From Linyphia triangularis (taxonomy: Eukaryota > Arthropoda > Arachnida > Araneae > Linyphiidae): a DNA stretch of 64,000 nucleotides. The stretch is from positions 74,245,589 through 74,309,588 of the forward strand of contig OZ021733.1 of NCBI GenBank assembly GCA_963978545.1. The letters run 5' to 3'. Numbering within the stretch: the stretch's first letter is position 1; every line of letters begins with the position of its first letter. The translations under genes and the position numbers were made by a program. A model generated the notes under the pieces. That model worked only from the letters and a program-made list of their open reading frames with translations. It made no database searches and had not been told where the DNA came from. Positions 1 through 10,064 of this stretch are shown piece by piece.

Positions 1-444
1 CCAAAATAACGCGTTAACACAGAAATAGAGACGATTTTGAACGATATTTTTAAAACTAGCTGGGAAATGTCCGAAATGCTTTGAAAATGCTCAATAGTTA
101 CTTTTTATCAAAACTGTTCAAGAAAAGACCCTTAAATCGATTTATAGCCCAATCTGTCGGGAAAATTCAGTAAAATCCAAAATAACGCGTTAGCACAGAA
201 ATAGAGACGGTTTTGAACGAAATTTTGGAATTTAGCTGGGAAATGTCCGAAAAGTGTCAAATTTAGCTGTTAACATAGGAGAATGCTTAAGAGTTACTTT
301 TTATCAAAACTATCCAAGAAAGGTCCCTTAAATCGCTTTATAGCCCAAACTGTCGTTAAAATTCAAAAAAATCCAAAATAACGCGTTTGCTCAGAAATGG
401 AGACGATTTTGTACGAAATTTTGAAACTAGCTGGGAAATTTTAG
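1..444. repeat. A block, partial (last 3 monomers)
   Basis: This is the right-hand end of an A block cut by the window edge. The ATAACGCGTT landmarks lie at 6, 182 and 378, giving spacings of 176 and 196 bp as for monomers 7 to 9 of complete blocks. The last monomer has CGCGTTTGCTC in place of CGCGTTAACAC, which breaks the palindrome. It carries the CCGAAAAGTGTC variant shared with the blocks ending near 17.7, 24.9, 38.1, 43.2, 59.0 and 63.5 kb. Confidence 0.95.
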
Positions 445-701
445 TTGAAGACCTGAAATATGTTTTATATTCATATTCTGTCGAAATTTGACTGAAAAAA
501 TAATTTTTTGAATTTTCAAATTTTTCGAAATTTTTCAAAGGGGTTAGACTTAGGAAATTTTATGAAAAAATCACTTTTCCAAAAAATAATTTTTTGAATT
601 TTCAAATTTTTCAAAGGGGTTAGCCTTAGGAAATTTTATGAAAAAATCACTTTTTTAAAAAATAATTTTTTGAATTTTCAAATTTTTCGAAATTTTTCAA
701 A

Positions 702-777
702 GGGGTTAGTCTTAGGAAATTTTATGAAAAAATCACTTTTCCAAAAAATAATTTTTTGAATTTTCAAATTTTTCAAA
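702..777. repeat. B unit, reference short form (76 bp)
   Basis: The unit reads GGGGTTAGTCTTAGG, AAATTTTATG, AAAAAATCAC, TTTTCC, then the A7/T7 inverted repeat, GAATTTTC, AAATTTTTC and AAA. The long form (for example 616-701) has one additional GAAATTTTTC. The position after GGGGTTAG varies between C, T and A among units. Confidence 0.9.
743..757. repeat. Inverted repeat in the B unit
   Basis: AAAAAAT and ATTTTTT are separated by one A, giving a perfect 7-bp-arm inverted repeat. It is present in nearly every B unit and C tail. In some B2 units the central TA is lost, giving plain A/T runs (for example near 10211, 15800, 30590, 36173, 57300 and 61620). Confidence 0.85.
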
Positions 778-1395
778 GGGGTTAGCCTTAGGATATTTTA
801 TGAAAAAATCACTTTTCCAAAAAATAATTTTTTGAATTTTCAAATTTTTCAAAGGGGTTAGCCTTAGGAAATTTTATGAAAAAATCACTTTTCCAAAAAA
901 TAATTTTTTGAATTTTCAAATTTTTCGAAATTTTTCAATGGGGTTAGTCTTAGGAAATTTTATGAAAAAATCACTTTTCCAAAAAATAATTTTTTGAATT
1001 TTCAAATTTTTCAAAGGGGTTAGCCTTAGGATATTTTATGAAAAAATCACTTTTCCAAAAAATAATTTTTTGAATTTTCAAATTTTTCAAAGGGGTTAGC
1101 CTTAGGAAATTTTATGAAAAAATCACTTTTCCAAAAAATAATTTTTTGAATTTTCAAATTTTTCGAAATTTTTCAAAGGGGTTAGTCTTAGGAAATTTTA
1201 TGAAAAAATCACTTTTCCAAAAAATGGCTCAAAATGCTTCCAGATTTTGGTTTTAAAATAGAAATATGATTTGCAGTCACTTTATTTCAAATCTGCCCAA
1301 AAAAGGACCCTTAATTCAGTTTATAGCCCAAAATGTAGGTAAAATTCAGAAATTTTCAGTGTTTGAAATGCAGTCCTTTTTTGGGATCAACTTTC

Positions 1396-1489
1396 GACCC
1401 CCTTAATATTTAGTGGTTGTTAAGATTTTCGTTTTTAAGAATCTCCTATTAATGAACTTCAATGTTGCCAAGTTACAACATTGTGCTCC
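1396..1489. repeat. C subrepeat 1
   Basis: This is the left copy of a 94-bp direct repeat inside the C monomer, running from GACCCCCTTAATATT to GTGCTCC. By eye it matches the right copy (1552-1645) at 85 of 94 positions without gaps, with start-to-start spacing of 156 bp. The pair recurs in every full C monomer of the window. Confidence 0.92.
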
Positions 1490-1551
1490 CAAAACTCTCT
1501 GTGTAAAAATTATGTATGTGTACCACTGAAAAAAACAACTTTGCAAATTTT

Positions 1552-1645
1552 GACCCCCTTAATATTTTGTGGTTGTTAAGATTTTCGTTTTTAAGAATCT
1601 CCTATAGAAGACCTTAAATGTGGCCAAGTTACAATACTGTGCTCC
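1552..1645. repeat. C subrepeat 2
   Basis: This is the right copy of the 94-bp direct repeat. Most differences from the left copy cluster in the middle (CTATAGAAGACC against CTATTAATGAAC). Because those differences are the same in all C monomers, the internal duplication predates amplification of the 665-bp unit. Confidence 0.92.
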
Positions 1646-4557
1646 AAATACACTATGAGTAAAAATTCAAAAACTGTAAAATCAATGTATTTTCAAAGGG
1701 AAATTTTGAACTTTGAAAATAGTGGCTCAAATGCTACCAAATTTTTTTTGGGGACCTGAAATATGTTTTATATTTATATTCTGTCCAAATGTGACTGAAA
1801 AAATAATTTTTTGAATTTTCAAATTTTTCGAAATTTTTCAAAGGGGTTAGCCTTAGGAAATTTTATGAAAAAATCACTTTTCCAAAAAATGGCTCAAAAT
1901 GCTTCCAGATTTTGGTTTTAAAATAGAAATATGATTTGCAGTCACTTTATTTCAAATCTGCCCAAAAAAGGACCCTTAATTCAGTTTATAGCCCAAAATG
2001 TAGGTAAAATTCAGAAATTTTCAGTGTTTGAAATGCAGTCCTTTTTTGGGATCAACTTTCGACCCCCTTAATATTTAGTGGTTGTTAAGATTTTCGTTTT
2101 TAAGAATCTCCTATTAATGAACTTCAATGTTGCCAAGTTACAACATTGTGCTCCCAAAACTCTCTGTGTAAAAATTATGTATGTGTACCACTGAAAAAAA
2201 CAACTTTGCAAATTTTGACCCCCTTAATATTTTGTGGTTGTTAAGATTTTCGTTTTTAAGAATCTCCTATAGAAGACCTTAAATGTGGCCAAGTTACAAT
2301 ACTGTGCTCAAAATACACTATGAGTAAAAATTCAAAAACTGTAAAATCAATGTATTTTCAAAGGGAAATTTTGAACTTAGAAAATAGTGGCTCAAATGCT
2401 ACCAAATTTTTTTTGGGGACCTGAAATATGTTTTAAATTCATATTCTGTCCAAATGTGACTGAAAAAATAATTTTTTGAATTTTCAAATTTTTCGAAATT
2501 TTTCAAAGGGGTTAGCCTTAGGAAATTTTATGAAAAAATCACTTTTCCAAAAAATGGCTCAAAATGCTTCCAGATTTTGGTTTTAAAATAGAAATATGAT
2601 TTGCAGTCACTTTATTTCAAATCTGCCCAAAAAAGGACCCTTAATTCAGTTTATAGCCCAAAATGTAGGTAAAATTCAGAAATTTTCAGTGTTTGAAATG
2701 CAGTCCTTTTTTGGGATCAACTTTCGACCCCCTTAATATTTAGTGGTTGTTAAGATTTTCATTTTTAAGAATCTCCTATTAATGAACTTCAATGTGGCCA
2801 AGTCACAACATTGTGCTCCCAAAACTCTCTGTGTAAAAATTATGTATGTGTACCACTGAAAAAAACAACTTTGCAAATTTTGACCCCCTTAATATTTTGT
2901 GGTTGTTAAGATTTTCGTTTTTAAGAATCTCCTATAGAAGACCTTAAATGTGGCCAAGTTACAATACTGTGCTCCAAATACACTATGAGTAAAAATTCAA
3001 AAACTGTAAAATCAATGTATTTTCAAAGGGAAATTTTGAACTTTGAAAATAGTGGCTCAAATGCTACCAAATTTTTTTTGGGGACCTGAAATATGTTTTA
3101 TATTCATATTCTGTCCAAATGTGACTGAAAAAATAATTTTTTGAATTTTCAAATTTTTCGAAATTTTTCAAAGGGGTTAGCCTTAGGAAATTTTATGAAA
3201 AAATCACTTTTCCAAAAAATGGCTCAAAATGCTTCCAGATTTTGGTTTTAAAATAGAAATATGATTTGCAGTCACTTTATTTCAAATCTGCCCAAAAAAG
3301 GACCCTTTAATTCAGTTTATAGCCCAAAATGTAGGTAAAATTCAGAAATTTTCAGTGTTTGAAATGCAGTCCTTTTTTGGGATAAACTTTCGACCCCCTT
3401 AATATTTAGTGGTTGTTAAGATTTTCATTTTTAAGAATCTCCTATTAATGAACTTCAATGTGGATAAGTCACAACATTGTGCTCCCAAAACTCTCTGTGT
3501 AAAAATTATGTATGTGTACCACTGAAAAAAACAACTTTGCAAATTTTGACCCCCTTAATATTTTGTGGTTGTTAAGATTTTCGTTTTTAAGAATCTCCTA
3601 TAGAAGACCTTAAATGTGGCCAAGTTACAATACTGTGCTCCAAATACACTATGAGTAAAAATTCAAAAACTGTAAAATCAATGTATTTTCAAAGGGAAAT
3701 TTTGAACTTTGAAAATAGTGGCTCAAATGCTACCAAATTTTTTTTGTGGACCTGAAATATGTTTTATATTCATATTCTGTCCAAATGTGACTGAAAAAAT
3801 AATTTTTTGAATTTTCAAATTTTTCGAAATTTTTCAAAGGGGTTAGCCTTAGGAAATTTTATGAAAAAATCACTTTTCCAAAAAATGGCTCAAAATGCTT
3901 CCAGATTTTGGTTTTAAAATAGAAATATGATTTGCAGTCACTTTATTTCAAATCTGCCCAAAAAAGGACCCTTTAATTCAGTTTATAGCCCAAAATGTAG
4001 GTAAAATTCAGAAATTTTCAGTGTTTGAAATGCAGTCCTTTTTTGGGATAAACTTTCGACCCCCTTAATATTTAGTGGTTGTTAAGATTTTCATTTTTAA
4101 GAATCTCCTATTAATGAACTTCAATGTGGCCAAGTCACAACATTGTGCTCCCAAAACTCTCTGTGTAAAAATTATGTATGTGTACCACTGAAAAAAACAA
4201 ATTTGCAAATTTTGACCCCCTTAATATTTTGTGGTTGTTAAGATTTTCGTTTTTAAGAATCTCCTATAGAAGACCTTAAATGTGGCCAAGTTACAATACT
4301 GTGCTCCAAATACACTACGAGTAAAAATTCAAAAACTCCAAAATACAATCAATGTATTTTCAAAGGGAAATTTTGAACTTTGAAAATAATGGCTCAAATG
4401 CTACCAAATTTTTTTTGGGGACCTGAAATATGTTTTATATTTATATTCTGTCCAAATGTGACTGAAAAAATAATTTTTTGAATTTTCAAATTTTTCGAAA
4501 TTTTTCAAAGGGGTTAGCCTTATGAAATTTTATGAAAAAATCCCTTTTCCAAAAAAT

Positions 4558-5183
4558 AATTTTTTGAATTTTCAAATTTTTCAAAGGGGTTAGCCTTATG
4601 AAATTTTATGAAAAAATCCCTTTTCCAAAAAATAATTTTTTGAATTTTCAAATTTTTCAAAGGGGTTAGCCTTAGGAAATTTTATGAAAAAATCACTTTT
4701 CCAAAAAATAATTTTTTGAATTTTCAAATTTTTCGAAATTTTTCAAAGGGGTTAGTCTTAGGAAATTTTAGGAAAAAATCACTTTTCCAAAAAATAATTT
4801 TTTGAATTTTCAAATTTTTCAAAGGGTTAGCCTTAGGAAATTTTATGAAAAAATCACTTTTCCAAAAAATAATTTTTTCAATTTTCAAATTTTTCAAAGG
4901 GGTTAGTCTTAGGAAATTTTATGAAAAAATCACTTTTTCAAAAAATAATTTTTTGAATTTTCAAATTTTTCAAGGGGGTTAGCCTTAGGAAATTTTACGA
5001 AAAAATCACTTTTTCAAAAAATAATTTTTTGAATTTTCAAATTTTTCAAGGGGGTTAGCCTTAGGAAATTTTACGAAAAAATCACTTTTCCAAAAATAAT
5101 TTTTTGAATTTTCAAATTTTTCGAAATTTTTCAAAGGGGTTAGACTTAGGAAATTTTATGAAAAAATCACTTTTCCAAAAAAT
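4558..5183. repeat. B2 minisatellite block
   Basis: GGGG landmarks lie at 4510 (C tail), 4586, 4662, 4748, 4824 (GGG), 4899, 4975, 5051 and 5136. B2 is distinguished from B1 by CTTATGAAATT/ATCCCTTTT units at the left, a TTTTTTCAATTTTC unit, CAAGGGGGTTAG and TTTTACGAAAAAA units, and a final GGGGTTAGACTT unit. This copy is 77 bp longer than the usual 549 because the CTTATGAAATT unit is present twice. Confidence 0.92.
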
Positions 5184-5691
5184 TTCTCAAAATGCTTCCA
5201 GATTTTGGTTTTAAAATAGAAATATAGTTTACAGTAACTTTTTATTAAATATGCCCAAGAAAGGACCCTCAAATCGCTTTATAAACCAAGCTGTCGGTAT
5301 AATTCAGAAAAATCCAAAATAACGCGTTAACACAGAAATGGAGACGTTTTTGAACGCAATTTTTGAAACTAGTTGGGAATTGTCCGAAATGCTTTAAAAT
5401 TTTAGCTGTGACCTTAGAGTATGCTCAAAAGTTACTTTTTATCAAAACTGTTCAAGAAAGGACCCTTATATCGATTTATATCCCAAATTATCGGTAAAAT
5501 TCAGAAAAATCCAAAATAACGCGTTAACACAGAAATAGAGACGATTTTGAAAGCAATTTTTAAAACTAGCTGGGAATTGTCCGAAATGCTTTGAAAATGA
5601 TCAAAAGTAACTTTTTATAAAAACTGTCAAGAAAGGACCCTTAAATCGCTGTATAGCCTAAACTGTCGGTAAAATTCAGAAAAATCCAAAA

Positions 5692-5701
5692 TAACGCGTT
5701 A
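5692..5701. repeat. TAACGCGTTA palindrome in the A monomer
   Basis: This perfect 10-bp palindrome contains ACGCGT and, with the following bases, GTTAAC. It recurs in nearly all A monomers at 175-197 bp spacing, but is broken in the last monomer of each block (ACGCGTTTGC). The base order resembles the yeast MCB box (ACGCGT), but a protein-binding role here is not shown. Confidence 0.85.
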
Positions 5702-5865
5702 ACACAGAAATAGAGACGATTTTGAACGATATTTTTCAAACTAGCTGGGAATTGTCCGAAATGCTTTGAAAATGCTCAAGAGTTACTTTTTATCAAAACT
5801 GTCAAGAAAGGACCCTTAAATCGCTTTATAGCCCAAACTGTCGGTAAAATTCAGAAAAATCCAAA

Positions 5866-6040
5866 ATAACGCGTTAACACAGAAATAGAGACGATTTTGA
5901 ACGATATTTTTAAAACTAGCTGGGAATTGTCCGAAATGCTTTGAAAATGCTCAAGAGTTACTTTTTATCAAAACTGTCAAGAAAGGACCCTTAAATCGCT
6001 TTATAGCCCAAACTGTCGGTAAAATTCAGAAAAATCCAAA
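5866..6040. repeat. A monomer, reference copy (175 bp)
   Basis: This representative short A monomer contains, in order: the TAACGCGTTA palindrome, CACAGAAATAGAGACG, AACTAGCTGGGAATTGTCCG, AAATGCTTTGAAAATGC, TTTTTATCAAAACTGTC, AAGAAAGGACCCTTAAATCG and a GTAAAATTCAGAAAAATCC end. Long forms (197 bp) insert TTTTAGCTGTGACCTAAG plus a few bases after AATGCTTTAAAA. About 83 monomers are in the window. Confidence 0.93.
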
Positions 6041-6851
6041 ATAACGCGTTAACACAGAAATAGAGACGATTTTGAAAGCAATTTTTAAAACTAGCTGGGA
6101 ATTGTCCGAAATGCTTTGAAAATGCTCAAAAGTAACTTTTTATCAAAACTGTCAAGAAAGGACCCTTTAATCGCTTTATAGCCCAAACTGTTGGTAGAAT
6201 TCCGAAAAATCCAAAATAACGCGTTAACACAGAAATAGAGACGGTTTTGAACGCAATTTCTGAAACTAGCTGGGAATTGTCCGAAATGCTTTAAAATTTT
6301 AGCTGTGACCTAAGAGTATGCTTAAAAGTTTTTTTTTATCAAAACTGTTCAAGAAAGGACCCTTAAATCGATTTATAGCCTAAACTGTCGGTAAAATTCA
6401 GAAAAATCCAAAATAACGCGTTAACACAGAAATAGAGACGATTTTGAACGATATTTTTAAAACTAGCTGGGAAATGTCCGAAATGCTTTGAAAATGCTCA
6501 ATAGTTACTTTTTATCAAAACTGTTCAAGAAAAGACCCTTAAATCGATTTATAGCCCAATCTGTCGGGAAAATTCAGTAAAATCCAAAATAACGCGTTAG
6601 CACAGAAATAGAGACGGTTTTGAACGAAATTTTGGAATTTAGCTGGGAAATGTCCGAAATGTGTCAAATTTAGCTGTTAACATAGGAGAATGCTTAAGAG
6701 TTACTTTTTATCAAAACTATCCAAGAAAGGTCCCTTAAATCGCTTTATAGCCCAAACTGTCGTTAAAATTCAAAAAAATCCAAAATAACGCGTTTGCTCA
6801 GAAATGGAGACGATTTTGTACGAAATTTTGAAACTAGCTGGGAAATTTTAG

Positions 6852-7403
6852 TTGAAGACCTGAAATATGTTTTATATTCATATTCTGTCGAAATTTGACT
6901 GAAAAAATAATTTTTTGAATTTTCAAATTTTTCGAAATTTTTCAAAGGGGTTAGACTTAGGAAATTTTATGAAAAAATCACTTTTCCAAAAAATAATTTT
7001 TTGAATTTTCAAATTTTTCGAAATTTTTCAAAGGGGTTAGTCTTAGGAAATTTTATGAAAAAATCACTTTTCCAAAAAATAATTTTTTGAATTTTCAAAT
7101 TTTTCAAAGGGGTTAGCCTTAGGATATTTTATGAAAAAATCACTTTTCCAAAAAATAATTTTTTGAATTTTCAAATTTTTCAAAGGGGTTAGCCTTAGGA
7201 AATTTTATGAAAAAATCACTTTTCCAAAAATAATTTTTTGAATTTTCAAATTTTTCGAAATTTTTGAAAGGGGTTAGCCTTGGGAAATTTTATGAAAAAA
7301 TCACTTTTCCAAAAAATAATTTTTTGAATTTTCAAATTTTTCGAAATTTTTCAAAGGGGTTAGCCTTAGGAAATTTTATGAAAAAATCACTTTTCCAAAA
7401 AAT
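6852..7403. repeat. B1 block, short form, 6 units
   Basis: GGGG landmarks lie at 6947, 7033, 7109, 7185, 7270 and 7356. This is the 552-bp short form. It has a diagnostic unit with TTTTTGAAAGGGGTTAGC and CCTTGGGAAATT at about 7261-7290. The same form occurs at 12274 and 32646. Confidence 0.93.
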
Positions 7404-10064
7404 GGCTCAAAATGCTTCCAGATTTTGGTTTTAAAATAGAAATATGATTTGCAGTCACTTTATTTCAAATCTGCCCAAAAAAGGACCCTTAATTCAGTTT
7501 ATAGCCCAAAATGTAGGTAAAATTCAGAAATTTTCAGTGTTTGAAATGCAGTCCTTTTTTGGGATCAACTTTCGACCCCCTTAATATTTAGTGGTTGTTA
7601 AGATTTTCGTTTTTAAGAATCTCCTATTAATGAACTTCAATGTTGCCAAGTTACAACATTGTGCTCCCAAAACTCTCTGTGTAAAAATTATGTATGTGTA
7701 CCACTGAAAAAAACAACTTTGCAAATTTTGACCCCCTTAATATTTTGTGGTTGTTAAGATTTTCGTTTTTAAGAATCTCCTATAGAAGACCTTAAATGTG
7801 GCCAAGTTACAATACTGTGCTCCAAATACACTATGAGTAAAAATTCAAAAACTGTAAAATCAATGTATTTTCAAAGGGAAATTTTGAACTTTTAAAATAG
7901 TGGCTCAAATGCTACCAAATTTTTTTTGGGGACCTGAAATATGTTTTATATTTATATTCTGTCCAAATGTGACTGAAAAAATAATTTTTTGAATTTTCAA
8001 ATTTTTCGAAATTTTTCAAAGGGGTTAGCCTTAGGAAATTTTATGAAAAAATCACTTTTCCAAAAAATGGCTCAAAATGCTTCCAGATTTTGGTTTTAAA
8101 ATAGAAATATGATTTGCAGTCACTTTATTTCAAATCTGCCCAAAAAAGGACCCTTAATTCAGTTTATAGCCCAAAATGTAGGTAAAATTCAGAAATTTTC
8201 AGTGTTTGAAATGCAGTCCTTTTTTGGGATCAACTTTCGACCCCCTTAATATTTAGTGGTTGTTAAGATTTTCGTTTTTAAGAATCTCCTATTAATGAAC
8301 TTCAATGTTGCCAAGTTACAACATTGTGCTCCCAAAACTCTCTGTGTAAAAATTATGTATGTGTACCACTGAAAAAAACAACTTTGCAAATTTTGACCCC
8401 CTTAATATTTTGTGGTTGTTAAGATTTTCGTTTTTAAGAATCTCCTATAGAAGACCTTAAATGTGGCCAAGTTACAATACTGTGCTCCAAATACACTATG
8501 AGTAAAAATTCAAAAACTGTAAAATCAATGTATTTTCAAAGGGAAATTTTGAACTTTGAAAATAGTGGCTCAAATGCTACCAAATTTTTTTTGGGGACCT
8601 GAAATATGTTTTATATTCATATTCTGTCCAAATGTGACTGAAAAAATAATTTTTTGAATTTTCAAATTTTTCGAAATTTTTCAAAGGGGTTAGCCTTAGG
8701 AAATTTTATGAAAAAATCACTTTTCCAAAAAATGGCTCAAAATGCTTCCAGATTTTGGTTTTAAAATAGAAATATGATTTGCAGTCACTTTATTTCAAAT
8801 CTGCCCAATAAAGGACCCTTAATTCAGTTTATAGCCCAAAATGTAGGTAAAATTCAGAAATTTTCAGTGTTTGAAATGCAGTCCTTTTTTGGGATCAACT
8901 TTCGACCCCCTTAATATTTAGTGGTTGTTAAGATTTTCGTTTTTAAGAATCTCCTATTAATGAACTTCAATGTTGCCAAGTTACAACATTGTGCTCCCAA
9001 AACTCTCTGTGTAAAAATTATGTATGTGTACCACTGAAAAAAACAACTTTGCAAATTTTGACCCCCTTAATATTTTGTGGTTGTTAAGATTTTCGTTTTT
9101 AAGAATCTCCTATAGAAGACCTTAAATGTGGCCAAGTTACAATACTGTGCTCCAAATACACTATGAGTAAAAATTCAAAAACTGTAAAATCAATGTATTT
9201 TCAAAGGGAAATTTTGAACTTTGAAAATAGTGGCTCAAATGCTACCAAATTTTTTTTGGGGACCTGAAATATGTTTTATATTCATATTCTGTCCAAATGT
9301 GACTGAAAAAATAATTTTTTGAATTTTCAAATTTTTCGAAATTTTTCAAAGGGGTTAGCCTTAGGAAATTTTATGAAAAAATCACTTTTCCAAAAAATGG
9401 CTCAAAATGCTTCCAGATTTTGGTTTTAAAATAGAAATATGATTTGCAGTCACTTTATTTCAAATCTGCCCAAAAAAGGACCCTTTAATTCAGTTTATAG
9501 CCCAAAATGTAGGTAAAATTCAGAAATTTTCAGTGTTTGAAATGCAGTCCTTTTTTGGGATAAACTTTCGACCACCTTAATATTTAGTGGTTGTTAAGAT
9601 TTTCATTTTTAAGAATCTCCTATTAATGAACTTCAATGTGGCCAAGTCACAACATTGTGCTCCCAAAACTCTCTGTGTAAAAATTATGTATGTGTACCAC
9701 TGAAAAAAACAAATTTGCAAATTTTGACCCCCTTAATATTTTGTGGTTGTTAAGATTTTCGTTTTTAAGAATCTCCTATAGAAGACCTTAAATGTGGCCA
9801 AGTTACAATACTGTGCTCCAAATACACTATGAGTAAAAATTCAAAAACTGTAAAATCAATGTATTTTCAAAGGGAAATTTTGAACTTTGAAAATAGTGGC
9901 TCAAATGCTACCAAATTTTTTTTGTGGACCTGAAATATGTTTTATATTCATATTCTGTCCAAATGTGACTGAAAAAATAATTTTTTGAATTTTCAAATTT
10001 TTCGAAATTTTTCAAAGGGGTTAGTCTTAGGAAATTTTATGAAAAAATCACTTTTCCAAAAAAT
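7404..10064. repeat. C array, 4 monomers, no terminal copy
   Basis: Monomers start at 7404, 8069, 8734 and 9399, each with a 665-bp period. The last copy is type 2 (CCCTTTAATTC, GATAAAC, GACCACCTTAAT, AAATTTGCAAATT). It runs straight into a GGGGTTAGTCTTAGG unit at 10017 without the CTACGAGTAAAAA terminal copy seen in most arrays. The array at 25802 has the same ending. Confidence 0.94.

Larger units (their letters stand above)
445..1225. repeat. B1 minisatellite block, 9 units
   Basis: The block opens with a 50-bp C-tail-like linker (GACCTGAAATATG...), then has units with GGGG landmarks at 540, 616, 702, 778, 854, 940, 1016, 1092 and 1178. Spacing is 76 or 86 bp, and the longer form carries one extra 10-bp GAAATTTTTC step. 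It is two units shorter than the 944-bp B1 form. It ends where GGCTCAAAATGC opens the first C monomer. Confidence 0.94.
1226..1890. repeat. C monomer, reference copy (665 bp)
   Basis: This is a representative type 1 C monomer. In order it holds: a head (about 1226-1280, CTCAAAATGCTTCCAG, also found at the start of each A block); an A-like stretch (about 1295-1352, AAGGACCCTTAAT to AAAATTCAGAAA); two 94-bp direct subrepeats at 1396-1489 and 1552-1645; a spacer; and a tail (about 1755-1890), which is one 86-bp-type B unit. No frame is open through it. Confidence 0.93.
1226..4557. repeat. C array, 5 monomers of about 665 bp
   Basis: Monomers start at GGCTCAAAATGC at 1226, 1891, 2556, 3221 and 3887, with periods 665, 665, 665 and 666. 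Early copies are type 1 (CCCTTAATTC, GATCAAC, GTTGCCAAGTTAC). Later copies become type 2 (CCCTTTAATTC, GATAAAC, GTGGCCAAGTCAC; copy 4 reads GTGGATAAG). The last copy is the terminal form, with CTACGAGTAAAAA and CTCCAAAATACAATC near 4315-4350 and AATAATGG instead of AATAGTGG. Confidence 0.95.
5184..6851. repeat. A block, 9 monomers, 1668 bp
   Basis: ATAACGCGTT landmarks lie at 5319, 5516, 5691, 5866, 6041, 6216, 6413, 6589 and 6785. Spacings are 197, 175, 175, 175, 175, 197, 176 and 196. The first 60 bp (TTCTCAAAATGCTTCC...) are a C-unit head rather than A sequence, and the block runs into a C-tail linker at 6852. The right part has the AAAAGTTTTTTTTTATC and CCGAAATGTGTC variants. Confidence 0.95.

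Noticed and set aside
356..538. A 60-residue open frame on the minus strand, repeated ten times (356, 6763, 12185, 17621, 24769, 32557, 37993, 43156, 58945, 63367)
   Set aside because: It starts at TTG, not ATG, and is made of Lys/Phe/Asn/Ser-rich low-complexity sequence from A/T runs. It spans an A-tail/C-tail/B junction of the satellite. It recurs only because the junction recurs, and no family is recognisable.
540..640. True interstitial telomere repeats
   Set aside because: The TTAGNCTTAGG motif occurs once per B unit and is never in uninterrupted TTAGGC tandem, so only a resemblance is reported.
743..757. Inverted repeat as a transcription terminator
   Set aside because: The stem is entirely A/T with a one-base loop and no upstream gene. 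It recurs in every B unit as part of the satellite.
495..1225. Possible CRISPR array (regular repeats with spacers)
   Set aside because: The B units are head-to-tail copies without unique spacers, at 76/86 bp, and no cas-like gene is present.
1226..1890. C monomer as a non-autonomous transposon
   Set aside because: No terminal inverted repeats, target-site duplications or isolated insertions are seen. All copies are head-to-tail in one orientation.
5692..5701. Palindromes as a prokaryotic operator or origin iteron array
   Set aside because: There is no initiator or other gene nearby, and the spacing and the satellite setting point to eukaryotic repeat DNA.
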